A stretch of DNA of 64,000 nt, taken from the NCBI GenBank assembly GCA_963799815.1, contig CAWCYG010000004.1:1-64000 (forward strand), in the 5' to 3' direction. This document shows, piece by piece, positions 25,390-33,848 of this stretch. The stretch's first letter is position 1, and the number at the start of each line of letters is the position of its first letter. The stretch comes from JBDTSW01 sp963799815. GTDB taxonomy: Bacteria; Actinomycetota; Thermoleophilia; Solirubrobacterales; 70-9. The notes beneath the pieces are model-generated. The model was not told the DNA's origin. It did not search any database and saw only the letters and a program-made list of their open reading frames with translations. The translations under genes were made by a program, and so were the position numbers.

Positions 25390-28300
25390 GTGCAGCTCCC
25401 CTCGGCACCGGCGGTTCGGTCCCTGCCGGGCGCAACGTTCGACGGGACCATGACACCACAAGGACGGCGGCACCCGGCAGGCTGGCGGCGAGCACGATGA
25501 CGCCGTAGACGACGGCGGTGGCGACCCCTTGTTCGGCACCCAGGCCGGCCGCGCCGAACGCCCATGCCGTCGCGCCCTCGCGGGGCCCCCATCCAGCGAC
25601 GCTGGGCAACACCATGACCACCATGACCAGTAGCGCCAGCGGCAGCATCTCGGACAGTGGAGCGGTGCTGCCCGCCGTTCGCGCGGCGATCAGGAACGTG
25701 ATCGCGTGGCCGCAGACGACCAGCACGGATGCGAGCACGATGCCCAGCCAGGCCCCACCGGCGAGGAGCCCGTCGCGGATGTCCCCCGCCGCTGCGCTCC
25801 GGATGCGCGCAGACGCTGACCGACCGCCACCGGGTCGCGCCCGAGCCACGAGCAGGGCGGCAAACACCGCCACAAAGAGCGCGATCGCCACCACCGGCAT
25901 GTACGCGTGCACGGGCGATGGCAGCACGAGGAGAAGGACCACGGTGAGGACGACCTGCACGACCTGCCCCGCCAAGCGTTCCAACGCGACGGCCCGCAAC
26001 GCGCGGCCGACATCGCTGACGTCGCGACCGTGGCTGAACCCTCGGTGCACGTCGCCCACAATTCCGCCGGGGAGCGTGAGGTTGAGGAACAGCGATCGGT
26101 AGTACGCCGCCACCGCAGCGGGCAGGGACAGGCGGACGCCGAGGCCACCGGCCACGATCTTCCACCGCCAAGCGCAGCACACAGTGGTCGCCACCCCCAG
26201 GCCCGCCGCTGCCGCCAGCGCCCGAGCGTCGACCATGCGGACGCCGTCGAGGAACGGGCCCGCGCCCAGGTGCCAGATCAGGACGGTGAACGTCAGGGCG
26301 GATGCCACCAAGCGGGCCCACCTCCACACGGTCCGGCTCATCGCTGGCCCCCGCCCTGCCTGAGGGTGCTGCCGGCTACCGGGTTGCGGGCGTGGCCCGA
26401 ATGCGCTGAGGAAGCGGTCACGGAAGACGCTCATCGGCCAGACTGGCGCTTGCGGGCGGGGCCGCAAGCCACCGTTCCAGCCCCACCCGGCAATCCGGTT
26501 CAGGACCGCTCGGTCATGGGCGATGACGGAGATCGGCACGTCGTGACTCGCCCCCAGCCCGCTGACGATCGTCCAGGGCTGATGGTCGCCCACGACGACG
26601 AGCACGAGATCGGAGTCCCCGTAGCGCTGCACGAACGAGACCAGCGCGCTCAGCGTGTACTCGATCGACCGGCCGTATGCCGCACGTACGCGTGCGGAGT
26701 CGCTCCAGAGCGCATCGCTTGTCGTCTCGTCCACCGGAACGCGGTTGAAGACCGAGCCGTTACCGACCCGGCGCCAGTCGATCAGCCGCGGGATGTGGGT
26801 CCACGGCGTGTGGCTCGACACCAGGTCGACCTCCGCAAAGAGGGGACGACCGAGGGGCCTCGCGAGCTCGAGGCGTTGCAAGGCCGCGAGGGCATACTGG
26901 TCGGGCATGGAGGGGTAGGCGAAAGGGGGGCCCTGATACCCGACGTTACGCCGGTCGTAGAGCTTGTCGAAGTGGTAGAACGACGACCCCTCAGGCCAGT
27001 CACGATCGTTCGCCGGCACGACATCGACGGTCCGCCACCCGGCCCGGTTGAATGCGGCGCTGAGTGTGAAGCGGTTGGTCTTGAGGAGCTGGTCGTAGCG
27101 CCGGGGGGTGTCGACCCAGAGGCCCGAGTGCAGGGTGGAGTGCGCCAGCCAGCTGATGCCGCCGAACGCCGGCGAGGTGAGGAAGGCGCTCCGAGAGGAG
27201 AAACCGGCGGCCCGCAGCCGCTTGGTCCCGTTGTCGAGAACAGCACCGACCTGTGGCGAGACAGAGGAGCCCTGGACCGCGACCTTGCCGTAGCTCTCGA
27301 CGAACGCGAGGATGACGTCCTTGCCGCGCAGACCGGTCAGCAGCTGGTTGGCAGGGGTGTCGCGGAAGCGGTCGTGGCCGATCTCCTTTGCGAAGACCCC
27401 GTGGTCCGCGATGCCGGCCCGCAGCGCGCTTACCTTGTCCACGACCAGGCTGGCCGCGCTCGTGGAGGCGACGCGTGTGTGTGAGACGAGATGCGCGCCG
27501 AACACCCAACAGAGGATCCAGACCAAGCCGAGCGCCGCGACGGCTCGGAGCGACCACCGGCGGTGGCTGGCGGCGACCCGGGTCAGCCGAAGCACCGCCA
27601 GGGTCATGAGGGCGAATAGCACGGCAGTGAGCACCACCGTCCCAGCGATGGCCAGGTTCGCGCTTGACGCACCGATGAGCTTTTCCAGCGTCTCGCTGCC
27701 GATCCCGGCGTAACCCAGGTCCTGATAGGGATCGAACGGCCGGTTGAAGGTCGCGAAGAACCCTATGTCGAGGATCTTGAGGAGGGCCACCAAAGCGAGA
27801 ACCGGTCCGGCGACCCCGGCCAGGAGGCGTCGAGCGGGGGCGGGCACGACGATGACCGCGGCGATGAGGACGAGACCCTCGAGCGGGAGTCTCACGAACG
27901 CGGTCGGGGTGAGGTGAAGCGGCTGGTTAGGAGCGACGAGGGCGCCCCAGACGAGCAGAAAGGCGAGGGTCGTGAGCGTTGCGGCAATGCACGTTCGCCC
28001 TCGCCCGCCTCCGTGGCCGGCGGGAGTGGCGGCTCCGAGAGCGGGGGCGGGGTCCGCACCCGCCGCCGCTCGAATGTGCGGGGCGTGCCTGTGTCTCCGG
28101 AGCCACCACACGTCGCGGCCGAACGACTCGGCAAGGAGGACGAGCGCGGCGACGAGCGCGGCCTCGGTCACAGTCGGCGGTAGGACGTTTGCGGCCGCGA
28201 TGGTCAGCACGATCCCTTGCGTTGCAGCGACGACCTTGCGCCAGTAGCGAGGGGGGAGCGGCTCGCGCAGCCACGGCAGCGCCCACCCGGCCGCGAGGAA

Positions 28301-28786
28301 CATGTAGCGCGCCGCGCCGATCGCGAGCACCCACGCGCCAGCCGAGCGGGCGACGTACACGCTCAGGACGAGGATCAGGAACGCATCGACCTCGGCGTCG
28401 AAGCGCGCGCCCAACCTCGCCGTCGTCCTCGTATGTCGCGCGACCCATCCGTCGACCGCGTCCAGCGCCAGCGCGATGACCGCGAGTGAGACCACCATCG
28501 TGACCGGCACGGGTTGCTCGAACGAGGCCGCGGTCAGCGCCGCGACGCCGACGGCGAGCGTTGCGCGAGCGAGGGTCACCCAGTCGGCCGGGCCCAGCCG
28601 GTCGCAGCCGCAGTTGTAGAGACCGCGCGCCAGCGCCACATTCGTGATCACCCCGCAGGTGACTCCGACGACCCAACCGGCGGCTGCGAGATCGACGCCG
28701 CTGAGGGCGGCGATCCCCGCGAGGGCGGCGATCAGAAGCACCTGGGCGATGAAACCGGTCAAGGGGCCGGCGGGAACCGCTCGCAT
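25382..28786 (-). CDS. Three-part membrane protein: CDP-alcohol phosphatidyltransferase, sulfatase/LTA-synthase-like, LPG-synthase-like flippase
   Basis: One uninterrupted 1134-residue frame. Residues 65-230: CDP-alcohol phosphatidyltransferase, with the full signature D-x2-DG-x2-AR-x8-G-x3-D-x3-D at 109-134. Residues 265-430: five or so membrane helices. Residues 485-765: extracellular alkaline-phosphatase/sulfatase-fold domain like LTA synthases (VILAFVESYG, later VVGDHQPW). Residues 820-1115: LPG_synthase_TM (PF03706-like) domain with NLTLPGGIVGDVHRGF. These three modules are usually separate genes. ATG 28786 precedes RAVPAGPLTGF; earlier codons are low-complexity and improbable. It would make a phospholipid-type bond, process a head group outside the membrane, and move lipid across it. 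Confidence 0.85.
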   Translation of the reverse strand: MRAVPAGPLTGFIAQVLLIAALAGIAALSGVDLAAAGWVVGVTCGVITNVALARGLYNCGCDRLGPADWVTLARATLAVGVAALTAASFEQPVPVTMVVSLAVIALALDAVDGWVARHTRTTARLGARFDAEVDAFLILVLSVYVARSAGAWVLAIGAARYMFLAAGWALPWLREPLPPRYWRKVVAATQGIVLTIAAANVLPPTVTEAALVAALVLLAESFGRDVWWLRRHRHAPHIRAAAGADPAPALGAATPAGHGGGRGRTCIAATLTTLAFLLVWGALVAPNQPLHLTPTAFVRLPLEGLVLIAAVIVVPAPARRLLAGVAGPVLALVALLKILDIGFFATFNRPFDPYQDLGYAGIGSETLEKLIGASSANLAIAGTVVLTAVLFALMTLAVLRLTRVAASHRRWSLRAVAALGLVWILCWVFGAHLVSHTRVASTSAASLVVDKVSALRAGIADHGVFAKEIGHDRFRDTPANQLLTGLRGKDVILAFVESYGKVAVQGSSVSPQVGAVLDNGTKRLRAAGFSSRSAFLTSPAFGGISWLAHSTLHSGLWVDTPRRYDQLLKTNRFTLSAAFNRAGWRTVDVVPANDRDWPEGSSFYHFDKLYDRRNVGYQGPPFAYPSMPDQYALAALQRLELARPLGRPLFAEVDLVSSHTPWTHIPRLIDWRRVGNGSVFNRVPVDETTSDALWSDSARVRAAYGRSIEYTLSALVSFVQRYGDSDLVLVVVGDHQPWTIVSGLGASHDVPISVIAHDRAVLNRIAGWGWNGGLRPRPQAPVWPMSVFRDRFLSAFGPRPQPGSRQHPQAGRGPAMSRTVWRWARLVASALTFTVLIWHLGAGPFLDGVRMVDARALAAAAGLGVATTVCCAWRWKIVAGGLGVRLSLPAAVAAYYRSLFLNLTLPGGIVGDVHRGFSHGRDVSDVGRALRAVALERLAGQVVQVVLTVVLLLVLPSPVHAYMPVVAIALFVAVFAALLVARARPGGGRSASARIRSAAAGDIRDGLLAGGAWLGIVLASVLVVCGHAITFLIAARTAGSTAPLSEMLPLALLVMVVMVLPSVAGWGPREGATAWAFGAAGLGAEQGVATAVVYGVIVLAASLPGAAVLVVSWSRRTLRPAGTEPPVPRGAAHA

Positions 28787-29011
28787 CTTGCGTCCGTGAC
28801 GGGACGGAGTGGGTCGTCGTGGGTACCGAGGCGCGGGCGGGTCCGCCGAGCCCCGCGACTGCGGCCATGCCGCGTGCTTGGGCTTCACGCCGACCAACGC
28901 ACGGCGGCGAGGGCTGCGGCTGCGTGTGTCGCGGCCCAGGTCCTCATACCCGGCATGATGCCTTGCCACGACGAAAGGTTCAATCCGGTCAACTGTGGGC
29001 ATGGAACTGCC
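28787..29011. other. Divergent promoter region
   Basis: About 225 bp between the giant membrane gene (leftward) and a methyltransferase (rightward). No conserved repeat or hairpin seen. It must hold both promoters. Confidence 0.4.
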
Positions 29012-29833
29012 ATGAAGCAGGACGAGCGTGCTCCGTTCGTCCAAGCCCTCCACCGAGCGCGCATGTCGGCGTATCCCCCCGGCGAGTTCGTCGAGCAGGA
29101 GAGCTTCATGCGTGCCACAGAGATTCGGGCACTAGCGGGTCGGGCCGGCATCGCACCCGCCGTCTCGGTGCTGGACCTGTGCTGCGGAGTTGCCGGGCCC
29201 GGACGGTTCATCACCCGGGAGCTCGGGTGCACCTATCTGGGAGTGGACGTCAGCCCCAGCGCCATTGAGATCGCACGCGAGAGCGCTGGCCACCTTCCCT
29301 GTCGCTTCGAGGTCTCGCGGATCCCACCGATCCCGCCCGGCCCGTTCGACGTGGTGCTTCTGCTTGAGACCCTGTTGGCCTTTCCCGAAAAGGAAACGCT
29401 GCTTCAGGAGATATCAGGAGCTCTCACGATCGGCGGGCGGTTCGCCTTCACCATGGAGGAGGGCCTGCCCCTCACGGAGTCAGAGCGACAGCGTATGCCT
29501 GACGCGGACACGGTCTGGCTTACGCCCCTGCACGAGATGCTCACCTGCTTGGAGCGGGCCGGGCTGGTTGTCCGGTGGCAGGATGACTGCAGTCGGTCAC
29601 ACCGTGCCGTGGCGGATTCGTTGACCGAGGCGTTTGCCGCCGATGCGACGGACATTGCCGCGCAGATCGGACGCCGGGCACTCGAGGAGCTGCTGGCTGC
29701 CCACCGGCTCTGGAGCGACTGGCTGCGCGAAGGCCGGGTCCGCAAGATCGCTTTGGTTGCGGAGAAGACAGAGACATCGCGGGCGCCAGCGCCCCTCCCT
29801 GACCCGGCCAACGCTGACCCGATGCTCTCGTAG
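29012..29833 (+). CDS. SAM-dependent methyltransferase
   Basis: A 273-residue class I methyltransferase with motif I VLDLCCGVAGPGRFITREL at about residues 48-66, motif II YLGVDVSPSAIEIAR and a VVLLLETLLAFPEKE motif IV. The C-terminal half contains RSHRAVADSLTEAFAADATD. It resembles family 11/25 small-molecule methyltransferases. ATG 29012 was chosen as the first start with a full fold after it. Divergent from the lipid gene; a P450 gene follows about 95 bp downstream, so the pair could modify one product. Confidence 0.83.
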   Translation: MKQDERAPFVQALHRARMSAYPPGEFVEQESFMRATEIRALAGRAGIAPAVSVLDLCCGVAGPGRFITRELGCTYLGVDVSPSAIEIARESAGHLPCRFEVSRIPPIPPGPFDVVLLLETLLAFPEKETLLQEISGALTIGGRFAFTMEEGLPLTESERQRMPDADTVWLTPLHEMLTCLERAGLVVRWQDDCSRSHRAVADSLTEAFAADATDIAAQIGRRALEELLAAHRLWSDWLREGRVRKIALVAEKTETSRAPAPLPDPANADPMLS

Positions 29834-29926
29834 ACGGCGCGGGCCAAGCTTCCCGGCAAGCCTCTCGCGCGCGGGTCGTCATCGGGTTGACGTGCTGAGA
29901 CCACCGACGCGTGGCAAGGTTGGGGG

Positions 29927-31114
29927 GTGATGGCAGAGCCCTACCTCGATTTCTCCGATCCGAGCTTCGCGGTCCACTCCGAACAAGTGCATGCCGCCCG
30001 CGCGCAGAGCTGGTACGCCCGCACGAACTACGGGCTCGCGGTGCTGCGGGCCGAAGAGGTTAGGAAGCTGCTCAAGGACCGACGCCTGCGTCAGGGCAGC
30101 GCCACGTGGCCCGCCCACAACGGCGTCGACCGGGGCCCGTTCGTCGACTGGTGGTCGGCGGCGCTGCTCAACCTCGAGGGCGAGGACCACACCCGGATTC
30201 GGCGGCTGCTCAACCCGGCCTTCGCGCCGCGCTCGATCGACCGCCTCGTCCCGCGCTTTCGCGCTTTGGCCGAGGAGCTGATAGCCGGCTTCGCGCCCGC
30301 CGGCCGCTGCGAGTTCATGTCCGCGTTCGCCGAGCCCTACGCCGGCCGGGTGATCGCGATCATCCTGGGCATCCCCGAGCGGGAGTGGCGCTCGATCGCC
30401 GCCTGGTCCGCCGATCTCGGGCTCGGGCTCACCGTCGACGTCGCCGCAGAGCTCGACCGAGTCGAGGGCGCGCTCGAGGGCCTCTACGGATATGCCGACG
30501 AGCTGATCGCCGAGCGCACCCCCAGTCCCGGCGACGACTTCGTCAGCGTGCTGGTCGAAGCCCACCACGGCGACGATCGGCTCTCGGCCGACGAGCTTCG
30601 TGTCGCGCTGGTGCTGCTGATGTTCGGCGGCCTGGACACCACCCGAAACCAACTCGGGCTCGCGATCCAGACCTTCCTCGACCATCCCGATCAGTGGCGG
30701 CTGCTCGCCGAGCGCCCCGAGCTCGGCCGCCAGGCGGTCGAGGAGGTGATGCGCGTCAACCCGACGATCACCTGGGTCACCCGCGCGGCCTGCGAGGACT
30801 TCGAGTTCGAGGGCCTGCCGATCGCCGCCGGCACGACGCTGCACCTGCTCACCGAGTCGGCGGGGACCGATCCGCACCGCTTCGGCGAAGCGCCATTCGA
30901 GATCAGCGTCAAGCGGCCGCGGCACTTCGGCTTCGGCGCCGGGATCCACCATTGCGTCGGCCATTACCTCGCCCGCACTGACATGGCCGAGGCGCTGCCA
31001 CTGCTCGCACGGCGCCTGCGCAACCTGCGCCTCGACAGCGAGGTCAGGTCGCTGCCGCCCTCGGGCAACACCGGGCCGGTGAACTTGCCGCTGGCCTTTG
31101 ATTGCGCACCCTAA
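29927..31114 (+). CDS. Cytochrome P450
   Basis: A 395-residue bacterial class I P450. The I-helix is FGGLDTTRNQ (about 233-242) in which the usual A-G-x-x-T-T has Leu/Asp; ExxR is Glu273-Val-Met-Arg276; the heme loop is FGFGAGIHHCVGHYLAR with Cys343 as the thiolate ligand. It needs an external ferredoxin and reductase, not found nearby. Start GTG 29927 or ATG 29930. It follows a methyltransferase, which would fit tailoring of a small molecule. The N-terminus lacks a membrane anchor, so it is soluble. Confidence 0.93.
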   Translation: MMAEPYLDFSDPSFAVHSEQVHAARAQSWYARTNYGLAVLRAEEVRKLLKDRRLRQGSATWPAHNGVDRGPFVDWWSAALLNLEGEDHTRIRRLLNPAFAPRSIDRLVPRFRALAEELIAGFAPAGRCEFMSAFAEPYAGRVIAIILGIPEREWRSIAAWSADLGLGLTVDVAAELDRVEGALEGLYGYADELIAERTPSPGDDFVSVLVEAHHGDDRLSADELRVALVLLMFGGLDTTRNQLGLAIQTFLDHPDQWRLLAERPELGRQAVEEVMRVNPTITWVTRAACEDFEFEGLPIAAGTTLHLLTESAGTDPHRFGEAPFEISVKRPRHFGFGAGIHHCVGHYLARTDMAEALPLLARRLRNLRLDSEVRSLPPSGNTGPVNLPLAFDCAP

Positions 31115-31264
31115 GACCGGGCCGTCACTCTTGCTCACATCGCGCTCTACGCCGGGCCCGAGCATCGACGCTGCAACCGGGCAACCTCATCTCATCCGCG
31201 TCAGTCGCGGCGCTGGTGAAGATGAGTGTTAAGTCCTTGCTGTTCGCGAGATACTGCGTGGGCG

Positions 31265-31672
31265 ATGTCGGACGAGAACGTCGAGGCGTTCAAGCGCGGG
31301 GTTGACGCCTACAACCGCCGAGACGTCGAAGCGCTGCTGGAGGAACTCCACCCCAACGTCGAGTGGCGTCCCTTGCTGCCGGTGCTGCTCGGCGGGGAAG
31401 CCGTTGTCTACAGGGGTCACGAGAGCGCCCGCCAGGGGATCCGAGAGCTGGAGGAGGCTTTCACCGAGCTCCGGGCCGAGCCCTCGGAGTTCCGGGACCT
31501 TGGCGAGCGGGTCCTCGCGATCGGCCACCTGCATGGACAGGGCAAGGAGAGCGGTGTTGAGACCGAGTCGCCGATCGTGTGGCTGGCGGATTTCGAGGAC
31601 GGCAAGGTGGTTCGAATTCGCGAGTACCTCGATCCTGACGAGGCCCTCGAAGCTGCCCGGCCGTCGGAGTAG
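31265..31672 (+). CDS. SnoaL-like (NTF2-fold) protein
   Basis: A 135-residue alpha+beta barrel protein beginning MSDENVEAFKRGVDAYNRRD, with the pattern HPNVEWRPLLPVLLGG in the second strand and FEDGKVVRIREYLDPDEALE at the end. The family includes polyketide cyclases, isomerases and many of unknown role; a hydrophobic ligand pocket is likely. ATG 31265 is preceded by TGGGCG, the same context as two truncated copies at 21288 and 36587. This is the only intact one in the window. Confidence 0.85.
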   Translation: MSDENVEAFKRGVDAYNRRDVEALLEELHPNVEWRPLLPVLLGGEAVVYRGHESARQGIRELEEAFTELRAEPSEFRDLGERVLAIGHLHGQGKESGVETESPIVWLADFEDGKVVRIREYLDPDEALEAARPSE

Positions 31673-31851
31673 CGCATTGGCGAGAAGCGGTAGTCACCTT
31701 CACGCGACGCTCGGCCTTGTCGTAGCCGATCTGCAGATCGAACGAGACGACGGCGATCCTCTGTCCGTCCCACGGAGTAGGTTCGCATGACTATCAGCTA
31801 CCGGATTCCCACTCGGGTCGGCCTGCCCGAGCCAGGGAAGGAGGGACCGAG

Positions 31852-32256
31852 ATGAACAGCAGCTACGAAACCGAGGCCGTCCGAGGCGAGGGCTGGCTCA
31901 TCTTCGCCGGGGTGATGCTGACGCTGGCTGGCTTTCTGAACACGATCTGGGGCATCGCTGCCATCGACAATTCCGCGTTCTTCACCGACGAGGGGCGCTA
32001 TGTCATCTTCGACAACCTCAGCACCTGGGGTTGGTTCCTGTTGATCGTCGGCATCCTGCAGCTGGTCGCCGCGTATTCGATCTACAGCCGCCAGACCTTC
32101 GGTCAGCTGTTCGGAATCATGTGCGCGACCGTGAACGCCGTGATCCTGTTGTTCACGGTCAACGCGTTCCCCATCGCCGCGTTGATGCTGTTCATCGTGG
32201 ACCTGCTCGTCATCTACGGGTTGGCTGTCTACGGTGGACGGCCCCGCCGGGTCTGA
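31852..32256 (+). CDS. DUF7144 family membrane protein
   Basis: A 134-residue protein with four transmembrane helices. GWLIFAGVMLTLAGFLNTIW is the first, and GWFLLIVGILQLVAAYSIYS the second; the others are at about 85-105 and 108-128. This arrangement is typical of a family of actinobacterial membrane proteins of unknown function. ATG 31852 follows GGAAGGAGGG. The next gene (32282) starts 26 bp after the stop, so the two form an operon. Confidence 0.82.
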   Translation: MNSSYETEAVRGEGWLIFAGVMLTLAGFLNTIWGIAAIDNSAFFTDEGRYVIFDNLSTWGWFLLIVGILQLVAAYSIYSRQTFGQLFGIMCATVNAVILLFTVNAFPIAALMLFIVDLLVIYGLAVYGGRPRRV

Positions 32257-32281
32257 AAACACCTGCTAGACGAGAGGAGAC

Positions 32282-32677
32282 ATGATGCTGCCCATAGCCG
32301 CTGATTATCCGTTCCTGGAGGTCTTCTGGACGATCGTCGTCTTCTTCGCCTGGGTCGCGTGGTTCTGGGTCGTGATCACGGTCTTCGCCGACCTCTTTCG
32401 CCGCCACGACATCAGCGGCTGGGGAAAGGCGGCCTGGATCGTGTTCGTGATCGTGATCCCGTTCCTTGGCGTGCTCGTGTATCTGATCGCTCAGCACGAT
32501 GGGATGCGGGAGCGCAGCGTAAAACAGGCGCAGGACCAAAAGGCGGCGGTCGATCAATACGTGCGCGAGGCCGCCGGCGGTTCCGCCGCCGAGATCGCCA
32601 AGGCGAAAGAGCTCCTCGACGCGGGCACGATCACCCAGGAGGAGTTCGACGCGATCAAGGCGAAAGCCCTCGGCTGA
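32282..32677 (+). CDS. PLDc_N/SHOCT-domain membrane protein
   Basis: A 131-residue protein with two N-terminal helices (about 12-35 and 48-70, the latter in AAWIVFVIVIPFLGVLVYLI), like phospholipase-D nuclease N-terminal proteins, then a coiled stretch and a SHOCT module at the end (AKAKELLDAGTITQEEFDAI). SHOCT motifs mediate oligomerisation or partner binding. ATG 32282 follows GAGGAG. Part of an operon with the DUF7144 gene. Confidence 0.85.
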   Translation: MMLPIAADYPFLEVFWTIVVFFAWVAWFWVVITVFADLFRRHDISGWGKAAWIVFVIVIPFLGVLVYLIAQHDGMRERSVKQAQDQKAAVDQYVREAAGGSAAEIAKAKELLDAGTITQEEFDAIKAKALG

Positions 32678-32683
32678 CCCTTC

Positions 32684-32710
32684 ACGTCCGCCTTGCATGG
32701 AAGGCGGCAC
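32684..32710. repeat. Dispersed repeat, copy F (tail only)
   Basis: CGTCCGCCTTGCATGGAAGG corresponds to the conserved tail of copies B and E. No inverted arms here. It sits between the SHOCT gene and the STAS-like gene. Confidence 0.4.
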
Positions 32711-32797
32711 GATTCGCGCGGTTCGATGTCTTGGCACCGCCCGTAATAGGCTCGGTCCAGCACGAGTCAACCGCCACCGGCGGAAAGGGATCAGAAG

Positions 32798-33169
32798 ATG
32801 CTGCGAAGAATCGACGACATGCCGCCTGGAACGATCGGCTTCGAGGCGATCGGCGAGGTCGAGGACGACGACTGGGAGGAGCAGGTCGAGCCCCTGCTGC
32901 GGCGCGAGATGGCCGAGGAACGGAAGATCCGCCTGCTGTACCTGCTCGGTCCCGAGTCCCGTGAGGTCGAGGGTGACGCGATGACCGCCGACACCGGCTT
33001 TCGCGCCCGCTACGCAACCTCGTTTGAGCGGGTCGCCGTGGTCAGCGACGAGAGCTGGATGCGCCCAGCCATGAAGGGCCTTTCGTTCCTGCTGCCGGGA
33101 AAGGCGCGCGCGTTCCCCGTCGCTGAGCTGGCCGCGGCAAAGACCTGGCTCGCCGAGAACGGCACCTAG
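32798..33169 (+). CDS. SpoIIAA-like STAS/SEC14-type small protein
   Basis: A 123-residue protein beginning MLRRIDDMPPGTIGFEAIGE and containing VEPLLRREMAEERKIRLLYL, then a phrase about FERVAVVSDESWMRPAMK. This is the usual layout of SpoIIAA-like (STAS-related) proteins, which bind small hydrophobic ligands or act in stress signalling. A ribosome site (AAAGGGATCAGAAG) precedes ATG 32798. No partner gene next to it. Confidence 0.78.
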   Translation: MLRRIDDMPPGTIGFEAIGEVEDDDWEEQVEPLLRREMAEERKIRLLYLLGPESREVEGDAMTADTGFRARYATSFERVAVVSDESWMRPAMKGLSFLLPGKARAFPVAELAAAKTWLAENGT

Positions 33170-33277
33170 AACAGGCGCGCGTCGCCGCCAGGGTGTGGCG
33201 GCCACTTGCCCCTGCTCAGCGGGGATGTCGCCTGGAACGAGAAGCGGCATCCGCCTGAGGACGGGCCACAGCCTCGA

Positions 33278-33598
33278 CTAGGCCATCGGTGGCGTCTGTT
33301 CGACGGCGAAGATCGCCACCTCGTAGCGATCGACCGAAGCCGTTTCGCCGGGGCTCGTCACCTCATCGCGCAGGCGGGCGGCTGCCGGTTCGCTCGCGTC
33401 CAATGCTTCGGCGCTCTCCCACAGGGACATGACGAGGATCGCGCCGCCCTCGCGATCAACCAGGAACACCGTGCCCTTCATGCCCTCCGTCTGCCCGTAC
33501 TCGGTCGGCAGCACCTTCTTCTTCGTCTCCAGCGCGTCGTCGATGGCATCGGGCGGAGCTCCCTCGTATCGGGTCAACCGAGCGAACATCTCATGCAC
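33278..33598 (-). CDS. Antibiotic-biosynthesis-monooxygenase-like (ABM, ferredoxin-like) protein
   Basis: A 106-residue protein starting MFARLTRYEGAPPDAID after a short N-terminal tail, with GMKGTVFLVDREGGAILVMS and an LWESAEALDASEPAAA helix. This dimeric alpha+beta barrel fold includes monooxygenases and heme-degrading enzymes, but most small members have unknown function. Start GTG 33598, or ATG 33589 in the same frame. Convergent with the STAS-like gene. Confidence 0.75.
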   Translation of the reverse strand: MHEMFARLTRYEGAPPDAIDDALETKKKVLPTEYGQTEGMKGTVFLVDREGGAILVMSLWESAEALDASEPAAARLRDEVTSPGETASVDRYEVAIFAVEQTPPMA

Positions 33599-33773
33599 CT
33601 CCAGGTCGCGACCTCAAGTCCCGCCGCCTACGGTATAGCGCTCCGTCCGCCAGCGATTCCTGTCCCGGGGGCGGAGGTGGTTGTCGTTTAGGCGCGCGTC
33701 AAACGGTTACTCAAAGAGGCGTACGCCGTGCTCTTGCTTTCACGGGATTAAGCCGTGGCGGGATGCAGGAGCG

Positions 33774-33797
33774 CCAAGCGCCTTCTCAGGCGCTTGG
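33774..33797. terminator. Strong hairpin in leader of ATP-grasp gene
   Basis: CCAAGCGCC and GGCGCTTGG form a perfect 9-bp stem with loop TTCTCA. A run of six T occurs 20 bases further on, interrupted by other bases, so it is not a classical intrinsic terminator for the plus strand. It lies 52 bp upstream of ATG 33849 and may be a leader structure. Confidence 0.4.
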
Positions 33798-33848
33798 GAA
33801 TCGCAGTTTGCGGGATCTTTTTTCCTGCGTGACGGCGGCCTGATCGAG

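Noticed and set aside
29012..31114. Small biosynthetic cluster from the methyltransferase and P450
   Set aside because: No core synthase or carrier protein nearby; two tailoring-type genes alone are not enough.
33700..33848. Possible riboswitch upstream of the ATP-grasp gene
   Set aside because: The hairpin at 33774-33797 is strong but I could not match any known riboswitch core; recorded only as a leader structure.
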